The notes under the pieces are model-generated. The model saw only the letters and a list, made by a program, of their open reading frames with translations, made no database searches and was not told where the DNA came from. The translations under genes and the position numbers were made by a program. Shown here piece after piece: positions 47,359 to 58,610 of a stretch of DNA of 64,000 nucleotides; within the stretch, counting starts at the first letter, position 1, and each line of letters starts with the position of its first letter. Source of the stretch: Casuarina equisetifolia (taxonomy: Eukaryota > Streptophyta > Magnoliopsida > Fagales > Casuarinaceae); assembly GCA_028551475.1 (NCBI GenBank), contig CM052356.1, positions 21,169,884 through 21,233,883 of the forward strand. Reading direction: 5' to 3'.

Positions 47359-47366
<8 letters not shown>
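46240..47366. other. GNAT 3' region and gene-free DNA
   Basis: Starts with the 3' untranslated region of the acetyltransferase gene. No exon or RNA gene is supported up to the microsatellites near 47350, apart from the weak SINE-like fragment at 47270. Confidence 0.5.
47270..47346 (+). repeat. Possible degenerate SINE fragment ending in a TG run
   Basis: AGTTTGAGACCCC resembles a pol III B box with one mismatch (GTTTGAGAC). It is followed by a pyrimidine stretch and a short (TG)n run. The A box is weak, so the call is tentative. Confidence 0.25.

Positions 47367-47391
<25 letters not shown>
47367..47391. repeat. (AT)n microsatellite
   Basis: About 12 uninterrupted AT units directly upstream of the LTR-like sequence that starts near 47393. 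A short (TG)n run precedes it at about 47348. Confidence 0.8.
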
Positions 47392-47392
47392 T

Positions 47393-49215
47393 TATGGGAA
47401 CTTAAGAATGGGGGGTTGAATTAGATGACAATTTGTTTCTTATCTTTTTGGTTCTCTTAAATTTGAACTATGTTCATGTATATTTGCAATCCAATTGTAT
47501 GTAAATAAAATATTTCAATCTCAATCAAATGAAAAGCCAATCAATATGTGAAGCATAAAAAGTGAAAGAGAAAGAGAAAGAGACATAGAAGAGACAATTA
47601 CACATGGTTTGTTTAAAGATGGTTCCAATCATTGCAAATCTACATCGAACCCTTTCTTGATCAAACACAATTAAGAAGAATCCTATGTGCACAAAACATT
47701 ATACATATGTATGGCACCTAAACTAGATTCCTTACAACCTAGGGAATCCAACATCACAATGACTATGTGTCTTGTGACAATAGTTTTGTGCAACTTATTC
47801 CAAATAGGTGTCAACAACACCCAAGCACAAATGAATCTTTTTCTTCACAAGAGAAAAACAAGTTTCTAAGTTATTACAAAGATATAAATCTATTCTTAAA
47901 CTAGACTTTAGATATATCAATTACAAATAAGTTTAGTTAACTAGCAACACACAAAAATGTATAATATCTTCAAATATTGTATTTTCCTTTATTCTTGGAT
48001 AACTAAAACGTTTTTATCAAAGACATATAGTTGCATCAACAATCACCCTATCCAAGTATATTTGATAAATAGTAAGAATAATCCATAAAGCATACAAGAT
48101 GCTAACTTGCTAACTATGAGTATAAATGATCCTAACTATACAAGTTATGATTTTAATTTCAACTCACAAAATACATGGATGGATAAATATTTTGTTTTTT
48201 GCATAGGACCCATGCAATCATAACAATATAATCAATGTAACTATAAGTTATATATATGATGACAATGATATTCAATAAAAAACTTTATGATCTAATCCTT
48301 TTACTATCATAAGATAAGAGTTTAAACACACAAATGATAGTTTCTAAGCAAGGTGCAAAGGATTTATAAGCAATAAAAGGCACTAAATAGTTCATGAATA
48401 AGAACCCTAAATATTTTCCCAAAATCGTGAGTTTATATGATCCAAATATTTCATAAATGTTTGCAATCAACCCACCAGTAGCATAATATAGTTTGCATTT
48501 CATTTCAACTTGGTTAGAATTGAAAGAATCAATCAATTAACATATAAACAAGCTCAAACACACAAATTTCAAAACCTGTGTGAATAGTGCATGTGAAAAA
48601 TACCCATGAGCTTCAATCTTAACATATAATAAGAATCGAGGAAAATAGGATAGATCTATTAAAAGACACAAACATAGTCAAACCAAATCAATTGCATAGG
48701 GAGTGAATCCACATTAGCAACTCATGACCGAACATCTTACCTCTACGCACAAGGCCCAATCACATTAGCCCTTCACCCTTACAAGCCTTAGAGTGCCACA
48801 CATCCCTTTTGTTCTCAACCTACACTCCAAAAAGAAATATCCTTCCACCAACTAGAAAATCAATGCAAAATAGATATGGAGGAAAGAATCAAACACTCAA
48901 GGATTAACCAAAATATCCTTTAAATGAATAAGGGAAGAAAAGAAATTGACTTCACACTCCTAAGATACAAATAAAAAATATCCCTAAAAGTATTTCCAAT
49001 GAGCTTGACCTTATCAAAAAAGTTAAAGATTCTTCCCTACACAAATCCTACAAGTCTATATAAAGAGACCTCTTTTATAGTGAGCAATCATTGAATTCAA
49101 AAGCATTATTCTATTACTTGTGTTTTGTGTGCTTTACTAGAAATCTTTTCAATTTCTAAGGGGTTGAAGAAATTGTTTCAATTTCTTCCACTTTTTAGCC
49201 TACCATAATGTATAA
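47393..49215 (+). repeat. Copia LTR copy A (upstream duplicate)
   Basis: Begins GGGAACTTAAGAATGGGGGG and ends CTTCCACTTTTTAGCCTACC. From 47566 on it matches copy B almost base for base, including TATATAAAGAGACC promoter sequence near 49052. Copy B lacks its first about 170 bases. Confidence 0.75.
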
Positions 49216-49261
49216 CCCATAAGTCTATATAAAGAGAGCTCTTATACAGTGAACAATCATT
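49216..49261 (+). repeat. Partial third LTR piece at the A/B junction
   Basis: TATAACCCATAAGTCTATATAAAGAGAGC ... AATCATTGA repeats the promoter part of the LTR (compare 50785-50838) directly after the end of copy A and before the (GA)n tract. It marks a template switch or unequal exchange. Confidence 0.65.

Positions 49262-49289
<28 letters not shown>
49262..49289 (+). repeat. (GA)n microsatellite at the start of LTR copy B
   Basis: About 13 GA units, at the place where copy A has a GAAAGAGAAAGAGAAAGAGA tract. It probably expanded from that tract. Confidence 0.8.
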
Positions 49290-49292
<3 letters not shown>

Positions 49293-50874
49293 TAATTACA
49301 CATGGCTTGTTTAAAGATAGTTCCACTCATTGTAAATCTACGTCCAACCCTTTCTTAATCAAACATAATTAAGAAGAATCCTATTCGCACAAAACATTAT
49401 ACATATGTATGGCACCTAAACTAGATTCCTTACAACCTAGGGAATTTAACATCACAATGACTATGCGTCTTGTGACAATAGTTTTGTGCAACTTATTCTA
49501 AACAATTGTCAACCACACCCAAACATAAATGAATCTTTTTCTTCACAAGAGAAAAACAAGTTTCTAAGTTATTACAAAGATATGAATCTATGTATATCTC
49601 TATTCTTAAGCTAGACTTTAGATATATCAATTACAAATAAGTTTAGTTAACTAAAAATACATAAAAATGTATAATATCTTCAAGTATTTCCTTTTCCTTT
49701 ATTCTTGGATAACTAAAAAGTTTTTATCAAAGACATATAGTTGCATCAACAATCACCCTATCCAAGTATATTTGATAAATAGTAAGAATAATCCACAAAG
49801 CATACAAGATACTAACTTGCTAACTATGAGTATAAATGATCCTAACTATACAAGTTATGATTTTAATTTCAACTCACAAAATACATGGATGGATAAATTA
49901 TTATTTTTTTGCATAGGACCCAAGCAATCACAACGACATAATCAATGTAACTATAAGTTATATATATGATGACAATGATATTCAACAAGAAGCTTTATGA
50001 TTATAATCTTTTTACTATCATATGATAAGAGTTTAAGCACACAAATAATAGTTTCTCAACAAGGTGCAAAAGATTTATAAGTAATAAAAGGCACCAAATA
50101 GTTCATGAATAAGAACCCTAAATATTTTCCCAAAATCGTGAGTTTATATAATCCAAATGTTTCATAAATGTTTTCAATTAACCCACTAGTAGCACAATAT
50201 AGTTTGCACTTCATTTTAACTTGGTTAAAATTAAAGGAATCAATCAATTAGCATATAAACAAGCTTAAACACATAAATTTCAAAACCTATGTGAATAGTG
50301 CATGTGAAAAATACCCATGAGCTTCAATCTCAACATTTAATAAGAATCGAGGAAAATAGGATAGATCTATTAAAAGACATAAACATAGTCAAACCAAGTC
50401 AACTGCACAAGGAGTAAATCCACATCAGCAACTCATGACTGAACATCTTACCTTTATGCACAAGGCCCAATCACGTTAGCCTTCACCCTTACAATCCTTA
50501 GAGTGCTACACATCCCTTTGTTCTCAACCTACAATTCAAAAGGAAATATCCTTCCACCAACTAGAAAATCAATGCGAAATAGATGTGGAGGAAAGAATCA
50601 AACACTCAAAGATCAACCAAAATATCCTTTAAATGAATAAGGGAAGAAAAGAAATTTACTTCACACTCTTAAGATAGAAATCGAAAATATCCCTAAAAGT
50701 ATTTCCAATGAGCTCAAACCTTATCAAAAAAGTTAAAGATTCTTCCGTGCACAAATCCTGCAATTAAACCTATTCCTTTTTATTGTATAACCCATAAGTT
50801 TATATAAAGAGACCTCTTGTATAGTGAACAATCATTGAATTCAAAAGCATTTTTCTGCTACTTGTGTTTTGTAT

Positions 50875-52529
50875 TGTTGGATCCTATAGCAACCTAAGAG
50901 GGGGGTGAATTAGGTTTCTCTTTAAAAATTCACTTCTAATTTTTGTTTAATCACTTTTGCAATCAAATAAAGCATTCAAAGATAATTAAACACAAAAGAG
51001 ACAAGACACAAGTTTACACGGTGGTTCGGCCCTTTTTCACCTACTTCCACCCTCTTCTCCTTCAACACAATCGGTTGAAGTCCACTTTACTACAAAGCTA
51101 GGAGAAACTTTCTCCTACACTTTCCAACTCCTCCTCAAGGAGTCAAACAATCCTTACACCAAGGATCACAATTACAATGTGTGTCTCAACACACATCAAC
51201 AAGTCAAAGTTTATCAAGCTTATTACAAATTTCGAGCTAAGCTTCTGTAAGATATGCAATACAAGTTCAGAAGCTTCAAACAACTGGTAGAGGCTTAATA
51301 GTAAATGGACAAAAGCCCCAAATTCGTTCAAACCCTAGCAGAGTCTACTTGTAGAAAATCAACTTCAATAATAGAGTATATGAAGCATAAATTGATTCTC
51401 TAGTAAGCAAGTAATGAGCTTAGAAATTAGTCATTCAATGAAGATCAAAATCGTAGGTTTGGATGAGCTAGGATGAGTAGTATGAGATGCTTCACAAGTT
51501 ACTTTCTTTGCTTATAATTTTCAGACTTCTAGCAATGGTGAAGACAAACTTGCTTAAATACCTTTAAAGCAACTAACCTCTCACTTCAAAGAGCCGTTCT
51601 AACACTTCTAAGCACCATCAAATCTTCTTCCCGTTAGAGCTCCTTATTTCCCTCTTCTCTTGTCCATTTTCGAGCTTAAGAGAGACAGAATGTCGTGGAA
51701 GAGGTTTTGCCTTCGTTTATTTCAAAACCCCATCCAAAACAGTGCAGTTTTGGTCTCAACTTAAAACTCTGTAATTCGGGTTCTGTGGAGTAAGTTTCGG
51801 GTCTCACTCAATTCTTCTTCAATTCTCTCTAATCTTGAATCAATTCTTCGTGGGTCCTTCATAGATTGATAGAGCATCCTTTTCTTTACAAAAGCCCTTT
51901 GAAATCATCTTCAGAAACCCTCTAATCTGCTTCCAATTTCACTTTTGAGCAGTTAGGGCAAGAACTCGACGAGCTTCACCATTTCTTCAAATTGATCCTC
52001 TCTGAGTAGTGGGTCTTTGATTTTTCTTTACAGAAATATTCTCCTCTTCATTAGCTTTCCAACGAGCTATCTTGCGCCTTGATTGGAGGTGAAATGGGTG
52101 GTCAAATCTACCGGCGAAGTCACGTTTACGAGCAGATTGTGGGTCGGGCTGATGATTCGGCGAGCTGAGTCGTGGGTCACTTAAGCTCTCGCGGGTCGCG
52201 GGTTACAGGCAAGCGAGCGAACGGGTCTCACGTCTGGATTGGATTGTGCCTCTGGACTGGGTCGCGTTTGCACGGGCCTGACTCGCGGGCTGGAGCGCGT
52301 CTCTGGACTAGCGAGTGTTTGCATGGGCTGGGCTTCATCTATACGGGCTCTGCACAGTTTTTGGCTTCTCATTTTTCAACCCAATTCCTACAATTTAATC
52401 CATATTATTTTGCTTATAAAATCCTACAAATAATCAACTAATAATTATAATATTTTCATATTATAATTCACATTTTTCTCATCATCAAAATGTTTATATA
52501 TTTTAATAATATTAAAATATATTCCAACA
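50875..52529 (+). mobile_element. Solo LTR nested in copia LTR copy B
   Basis: 1,655 bases with inverted ends TGTTGGA...TCCAACA and a perfect 5-bp target duplication TGTAT (50870-50874 and 52530-52534). Starts TGTTGGATCCTATAGCAACC, followed by AAGAGGGGGGTGAATTAGG; near 51014 is TTTACACGGTGGTTCGGCCC. This head recurs in LTRs across plant genomes, though I do not assign a lineage. No primer-binding site, gag or pol is present. 52080-52370 is markedly GC-rich with GGGTC/CGCGGG words. Confidence 0.85.
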
Positions 52530-52709
52530 TGTATGCTTTACTAGATATCTCTTTGATTTCTAAGGGGTTGAAGAAATTATTTCAATTTCTTCCACTTTTT
52601 AGCCTACCATAATGTTTATCTTGGTATCATATGCCAACTTGGCAAAAGCTCTTTTCTTCAATTTGATCCTTTTTTTTTTACTTCCACTAAATCTCTGTTT
52701 TTGTTCCAG

Positions 52710-53600
52710 ATGGATGCCCCTACTACCATTGCTACCCATGTTTTTATAACATCAATGTTTCAATTGACAGCCTTTGTTTGGGTAGCCCAAACTATCTAGT
52801 CTAAAAGGCTAGAATAATGTCATATTTGAGGGCCAGTGGCTTGTTTAGCATCCTTGATGGCACTTATCCATGTTTTGATGAGTTTACAATAATTACTAAT
52901 GAAAAGGGTTCCATCATGATAATAACCAATCTAGCTTTTACAAATTGGAATGTTTAAGGTTAAAAAACCTTAGGTTGGATTTTGAATACATCCTCAAATG
53001 CCATTGTTAATGGCTAATCTCATTTCTAGAGATCCATAAATGCATGACAAGCACTCACATTCAAGTTTGCTACCTATAGCTCAACCAATGCTATGGCCTT
53101 TTGTTTACAACTTCAAGTTATAACTAAGGGCCACTACTTAGTTGCCAAATATCTTCAAAAGGTTAATAGCCTCAAGGATCAAATGCCTTTATCGGAGAAC
53201 TCATGTGCAATAATGAATTTCTAACTCACTTATTTCATGGTTTAGGTCCCTAATATTCAAGCCTTGCTACTACTATCTCCATTCATTCCTAGAATGAAAT
53301 GATGAACGTAAAAGATCTTCATAATCTTTTTTTAACCCATGAAGCTACTTTAGACCTTGCTAAACAAACAACCACTCATAACCCACTAGCAACTTTTGTT
53401 CCCAAGAGTCATAATTTCATACAACATTTTTCATTCAGGAGTAATAGAAGTTGATTGGCCTTATTTAGCTAAGCCAACAATGATGTCTCTCTAACAACTA
53501 GCCAAAATACCATCTTAGGCCAATTTCGAGGTTGAAAGATCATGTGCCAAACTTGTCATAGGCCAAGACATATAGCTACTAGTTGCTACAAAAGGTGCCT
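52710..53600 (+). pseudogene. Copia gag relic with zinc knuckle
   Basis: The frame opens at 52710 with MDAPTTIATHVFITSMFQLT. It continues brokenly through KARIMSYLRASGLFSILDGT (near 52806-52865), typical of plant copia gag. A complete CX2CX4HX4C knuckle, CQTCHRPRHIATSC, remains at 53545-53586. Several stops and frameshifts separate these pieces. Confidence 0.75.
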
Positions 53601-53689
53601 TAACCCTAGTCCAATCAGGTTACCTCTCACCCATTCTTGCAAGCCCATATTAGAGACTACCCATTTGCTACTTCTTATTTGAGCTAGTA

Positions 53690-54900
53690 CTTAGACATTG
53701 GGCCACTTACCACGTTACTAATGATATGGGCAATCCAAAGAATGTGGGCCTCTATATAGGCTTCCATCAAGTAACCATAAAGGATGGCATAGGTCTAGCC
53801 ATTACCTACTTGGGTAAACTTAAAAAATGAGGATCCCTTAATATACAAAATATTTTTTTTGTTCCTAAAGTAACAAAAAAATTAATTTTTGTTTCCAAAC
53901 TTGCTAAAGAAAATAATTATGTTGTTATTTTTTATCCTAATTTTTGTCTTGTTCATAGCCTTCTTACAAGCAAGACTCTACTTCACAACAAAAGTGATTA
54001 TGAACTCTATCACCTTAATCAATTGGCCCCCCCAATAGCCCTCAACTATTTTGATAGCCTAAACAAATAAATTGGCCTCCTTTATGTCTAGGACACGCTG
54101 CCTATGATAGCATAATAAGACTACTTAAGCCTATTGGAACAAAATTTTCTAGACTTAAGCCCACACCATGTAATGCATGTCGCATATAAAAAAGGCTCAC
54201 ATTTACATCATCCAAGTACTCAAATTGTATCATAAGCCTTACTAGATTTAGTCCATTTTGATATTTAGGGCCCTGCTTCTATGATTTATTCTAATATGAA
54301 TAAATATTATATTTGCTTTATAGATGATTTTTCCAAATTTAAATGGATTTATCCCTTTTCTTCTAGAGAACAATTTTTTTTTCCATTTTCAAACAATTCC
54401 ATGTATTTGTTGAAAATCAATTGCAAACAAAATTTAAACAAATACAATGTGATGGTGCTATAGAATTCACATCTTCTGCCTTCCATAATTTACTTCAACA
54501 ATGAAGGACCCATCAATGTATATCAAGCCCCTATGCCCATTAGTAAATTGGTTTGCTGAAAGAAAACACCAACACATTGTTGAAATAGGCCTTTCTATGC
54601 TTCATCAAGCCCATGTCCCACTCAAATTTTAGGATTATGCATTTGAAGTTGTAACACATTATAAACTTGTTGCTAACACCAAATCTTTAATACAAAAGTC
54701 CATGGGAAGCATTATTTCATATTTCCCTATCTATATCTCAACTTTGAATATTTAGTTGCCTTGTATATCCTTATCTACATCACTACAATAAACACAAACT
54801 TAAACCTCATTCAACTCCATGTGGTTTTTTGGGCTATCCAACAGGCTATCAAGGCTATAAATGCCATTGTCTTAAAACAAATAAATCATTCATTGTTATG
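53690..54900 (+). pseudogene. Copia protease and integrase relics
   Basis: ATYHVTNDMGNPKNVGLYIG (near 53709-53769) follows a damaged DTG motif (one base lost: GACATTGGGCC). Then come VTKKLIFVSKLAKENNYVV and a GAG-pre-integrase-like part. The integrase core has LVHFDI*GPA and YYICFIDDFSKFKWIYPF at about 54250-54370. Multiple in-frame stops. Confidence 0.75.
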
Positions 54901-55499
54901 CAACACTTGATGAACAAATTTAGCCCTTTAAACATCATGATTTAATATCACCCAAAAACTCTCCATTAGGTTTCTCACAATCACTATTGATTCCTCTACA
55001 ATCTCGACCCATTAAAAATTGCATTCCACCACAAAAACTTCCTAAAGCTTCACACAACATGACCCCAACATTAGTTTCACCATCCCATACTGAGTTGCAT
55101 ACCTCACACGATGATACCATAATGAAGCAACGAAATGGCTCCACTCTTTCACTTATTATCACAACCTTTAACCTTATGGCCCCCACCCCACATGCCTCAT
55201 GAAATGAGCAACAAAATACCATCATTCCCCCACTCTTTGCCACAAATTCCAATACTATGGCCCCCATGCAACTTGGTGTAAACATGATTGCACAACAGCA
55301 TGCCTCACCTCCCTCAACTATGAAAACTAATTCTAATTGTGTTACCCTCACTCACTTAATGGTGACTCAGTTAAAGGGTGGTACAATTCATTTATGTACA
55401 CTAACATGTCAACATACATATGCCCTTATTCTTTTCTAATGACCCTTATGATGAGCCCACCAATTTTACTAAAGCCATTAAATACTTAAATTGGTGAGC

Positions 55500-56350
55500 T
55501 ACATTGGTCAAGGAAACACGACTTTAATGAAAAATAACACTTGGGATCTTGTTCCCAAACCCACCAACATTGTTTCTATTAGATGTAAGTGAGTCTACAA
55601 AATTAAACAACATTCCAATGGCACATTAGAATACTAAAAGGCACAACTTATTGCAAAAAGGTTTTCACTAGCATTCTAAAATAGATTTCATAGAAACGTT
55701 TAGTCTTGTTGCCAAACTTGTAACTATTCAAACAATTCTTACCCTTGTTTTCTTAAAACTTTGGGTAATAAAGCAATTGGATGTTAAAAATGCCTTTTTA
55801 CATCATTTTGAAAAAAAAGGTCTACGTGTCCCAACCATAAGGCTTTGAGGATCCCATTAGGCCCACTCACGTGTGCCGACTACACCAACACACCATATTT
55901 CTCAAGCAGTCACATCCTTTTTTGTGTTACACATTTCCACATACAACATTTTCTTTTTAATGTACATTGATGATATTATGCTTACAACACTTCTAATTCT
56001 CCTATCTCTCAACTAATCGAATGTCTTCAAAATAAGTTTGATATCAAAGACCGAGGAAATCTTCATTAGTTTTTAGGCATTGAGGCCAAAGTCACATCAA
56101 AAGGATTACTCCTATATTAGGCTAAATTTTTCCATGAAATAATTGCATGTGCTAAAATGCAAGAGGCACATGGAGTCTGTACTCCATGCTCCATGACACA
56201 TCCTCCATCTATCAATGACAGTAAGCCCTTCCATGATCCCACTCATTATCAAAGCATAGTAGGAATATTGCAATACCTTACATTGACTTGTCTTGATATT
56301 AGTTATGTTACCAATACAACATGTCCATATATGCATGCACCTACTATTAC
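55500..56350 (+). pseudogene. Copia reverse transcriptase relic
   Basis: LVAKLVTIQTILTLVFLKLW and QLDVKNAFLHH (near 55708-55810) are the start of the polymerase core. The catalytic YIDD motif remains near 55963 (MYIDDIML). HYQSIVGILQYLTLTCLDIS (near 56247-56306) is the usual downstream block. Frameshifts throughout; inactive. Confidence 0.8.
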
Positions 56351-56479
56351 TTATTGGCATTAAACGCATCCTCCGATTTCTTACTAATACACCTTCATAC
56401 AAGATTAATTTCACCTCATGTGATACCACCTCCTTCCATGCCGATTTAGATACTAGATGGGGAAGAGATTGAGATGATT

Positions 56480-56920
56480 GATGCTCCACAATGGGTTTCT
56501 ATATTTTTCTTAAAAATAATCTTATTTCTTAGAGTTCTTATAAACAAAAATCAGTTGCGCACATTAGCACTGAAGTATGGTTTAAAAGTCTAATTGACAC
56601 AACAGTGGAATTACTCAAAATAGAAACATTACTCAAAGATCTCCACGTTACACGATCTTGCTCACTAATGTTATGGTGTGACAATCTCTCTACTTTTTAC
56701 CTCACAGCCAATCCCATTTTCGTGCAAGAACTAAACATGTGGAAATTGATTTTCATTTCATTTATGAACGTGTTCATAATAAACAAATTTCGATTCATTT
56801 TATCTCTTTTGTTTATCAACCTGTAGATATTTTCACAAAGGAACTTCATATCACATACTTTAGGACTCTTCAAAAAAAGCTATATGTTCATCTTGACCCA
56901 TTTGCTTGCAGGTGGGTATT
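56480..56920 (+). pseudogene. Copia RNase H relic
   Basis: KQSVAHISTEVWFKSLIDTT is followed by LLKDLHVTRSCSLMLWCDN and LSTFYLTANPIF. After a frame change it reads KLIFISFMNVF / EIDFHFIYERVHNKQISIHF and PVDIFTKELHITYFRTLQKK. These blocks in this order are the C-terminal end of copia Pol. Confidence 0.8.
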
Positions 56921-57018
56921 AGAAGACACAAACATAGTTAAACCTAACTCAACTACATAGGGAGGAAATCCACATCAATAACTCATGACTACACATCTTA
57001 CCTCCATGCATAAGGCCC

Positions 57019-58183
57019 AAACACATCAGCCTTTCACCCTCGTAAGCCTTAGAGTGCCACACATTCCCTTCATTTCCGACCTAGTGATAACTTTATTTTT
57101 ATAGAGTTATTTTACTTATTTTTAGGAAATAAATATTGCAATGCTTATGAGAAAATATTTGAATTTCTCTTTATTTACTTGAATTTGCCTTGTTTTTGTA
57201 GCATAAGGAAGCATGGGAAAAAAAAAAAAGAGGAAATTGAGCATAACTCAATAGAGAGGCCAGGAATTCAAGGTTTTCTTGAAGAGAAGACAAAAAAGGT
57301 GACAGACTTCTTATTCTTGGATTCAAGATGCCTTATTTATTTCTTATTACTATTCTTCCTCATTATTTCTTTATGTTTTAGTTTATTTTTGTTAGAGCTA
57401 CGATGTGACCTAATTATGATGGTATGAATCTTATGATTATTATGTTTTGCAAGATATTTTGTTTATATGAAGTTACATATTACTATGTTTAATGCTTTTA
57501 AGTGATTAGCTACCACTTGAATGATCTGATTTGCATGTTTAAGACCGACAGGAGATGATATGCAGTTGCTTCTTATAATATATAACTATAAATTAATATG
57601 GATAGACATATACCATATTATTTGCATGGCTTTCGGTATAAACTGATAATATTTACAAATCCTAACGCATTTGGTTTGTTTCAATTCACATATAAAGATA
57701 TAGTGAATTAATGAACTAAATAGGTTCACTATACCTAGACATAGGATAGTAAATAAATTAGGAGATTCCGCCATCATGTAGATATTATCCCTATTGTAAG
57801 CATACATAATCTACATTAATACCTCATAGTTATGGTGAAATCGGACACTCTAACATGTTTCACGTATTTAGTTTTATTAAATTTAGTTTATTAGTCTATC
57901 ATTTATCAATTTGGTTTATTAGATAAATTCTAGGAGTTATTCATTGTTAGTAATTAGTTGGCTTAGTAATCACCAATTTATGTGGAATGATATCTTTTGT
58001 ATCATTATATTACTTGTTCGACATGTTCACTTGCATTTAGAATTTCACCGAACACCTACACTCCACAAGAAAGATCCTTCCACCAAGGCCCGAACACGTT
58101 AACCTTTCACCCTCATAAGCCTTAAAGTGCTACACATTCCCTTTGTTCCTGACCTACACTCCACAAGAAAGATCCTTCCACCA
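57019..58183 (+). repeat. About 98-bp tandem duplication inside the 3' LTR
   Basis: The unit AAGGCCCAAACACATCAGCC ... GATCCTTCCACC occurs at 57019-57084 plus 58055-58085 (split by the solo LTR) and again at 58086-58183. LTR copies A and B carry it once. Confidence 0.65.
57085..58054 (-). mobile_element. Solo LTR, inverted relative of 1625-2877, nested in a copia LTR
   Basis: 970 bases running TGATAAC...CCGAACA, the reverse complement of the family at 1625-2877. The match covers most of the length, including a conserved 73-residue open frame. Flanks are CCTAG (57080-57084) and CCTAC (58055-58059): a 5-bp target duplication with one later change, because the uninterrupted host sequence elsewhere reads GACCTACACTCC. 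Compared with the other copy it lacks about 290 bases, corresponding to roughly 2460-2755. It interrupts the 3' LTR of the copia element. Confidence 0.8.
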
Positions 58184-58610
58184 ACCGAAAAATCAAGTGT
58201 AAAGCAAATATAGAGGAAAGAATCAAACACTCAAAGGTCAACCAAAATCTTCTCTGAACAAATAAAGGGAGAAAAGAAATTGACTCCACACTCCCAAGAT
58301 AGAAATAAAAAATATCCCCAAAAGTATTTTCAATGAGCTCAACCCTTATTAGAAAAGTTAAAGATTCTTCCCCACATAAATCTAGCAATTAAACCTATTC
58401 CTTTTTAATGTATAACCCGCAAGTTTATATAAAGAGACCTTTTATACAATGAACAATCATCAAATTCAATAGCACTTTTCTATTATTTGTGTTATGTGTA
58501 CTTTACCAAATATCTCTTTAGTTTTTAAAGGGTTGAAGAAATTGTTCAATTTCTTCCACTTTTCAACCTACCACAAGGTTTATCTAGATTAGACCTTAAT
58601 TCTTCCATCT

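Larger units (their letters stand above)
49262..52620 (+). repeat. Copia LTR copy B, interrupted by a solo LTR
   Basis: Parts 49262-50874 and 52535-52620 join, once one TGTAT duplicate is removed, into a sequence collinear with copy A 47566-49215. It sits directly before the primer-binding site, so it is the functional-position 5' LTR. Confidence 0.75.
47393..58610 (+). mobile_element. Decayed Ty1/copia retrotransposon with duplicated 5' LTR and nested solo LTRs
   Basis: Layout: LTR copy A (47393-49215), LTR copy B (about 49262-50874 plus 52535-52620, split by a solo LTR), primer-binding site TGGTATCATATGC (52622-52634, initiator-Met type), then gag, protease, integrase, reverse transcriptase and RNase H relics. 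A truncated 3' LTR follows (about 56925-57084 plus 58055-58600, split by another solo LTR). Order gag-PR-INT-RT-RH is Ty1/copia. All coding parts carry stops and frameshifts, so it is inactive. The RNase H end runs into the middle of the LTR sequence with no polypurine tract, showing a deletion at the 3' LTR start. Confidence 0.8.

Noticed and set aside
47340..47392. CRISPR-like or satellite array
   Set aside because: Simple TG and AT microsatellites with no spacers.
48285..48536. 83-residue minus frame with a counterpart at 50247-50056
   Set aside because: Conserved only because the copia LTR is duplicated; the reading is antisense LTR sequence.
55000..55440. 138-residue minus frame and matching + frames
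   Set aside because: They lie in the copia linker between integrase and reverse transcriptase; Pro/Ser/Thr-rich sense sequence gives open antisense frames.
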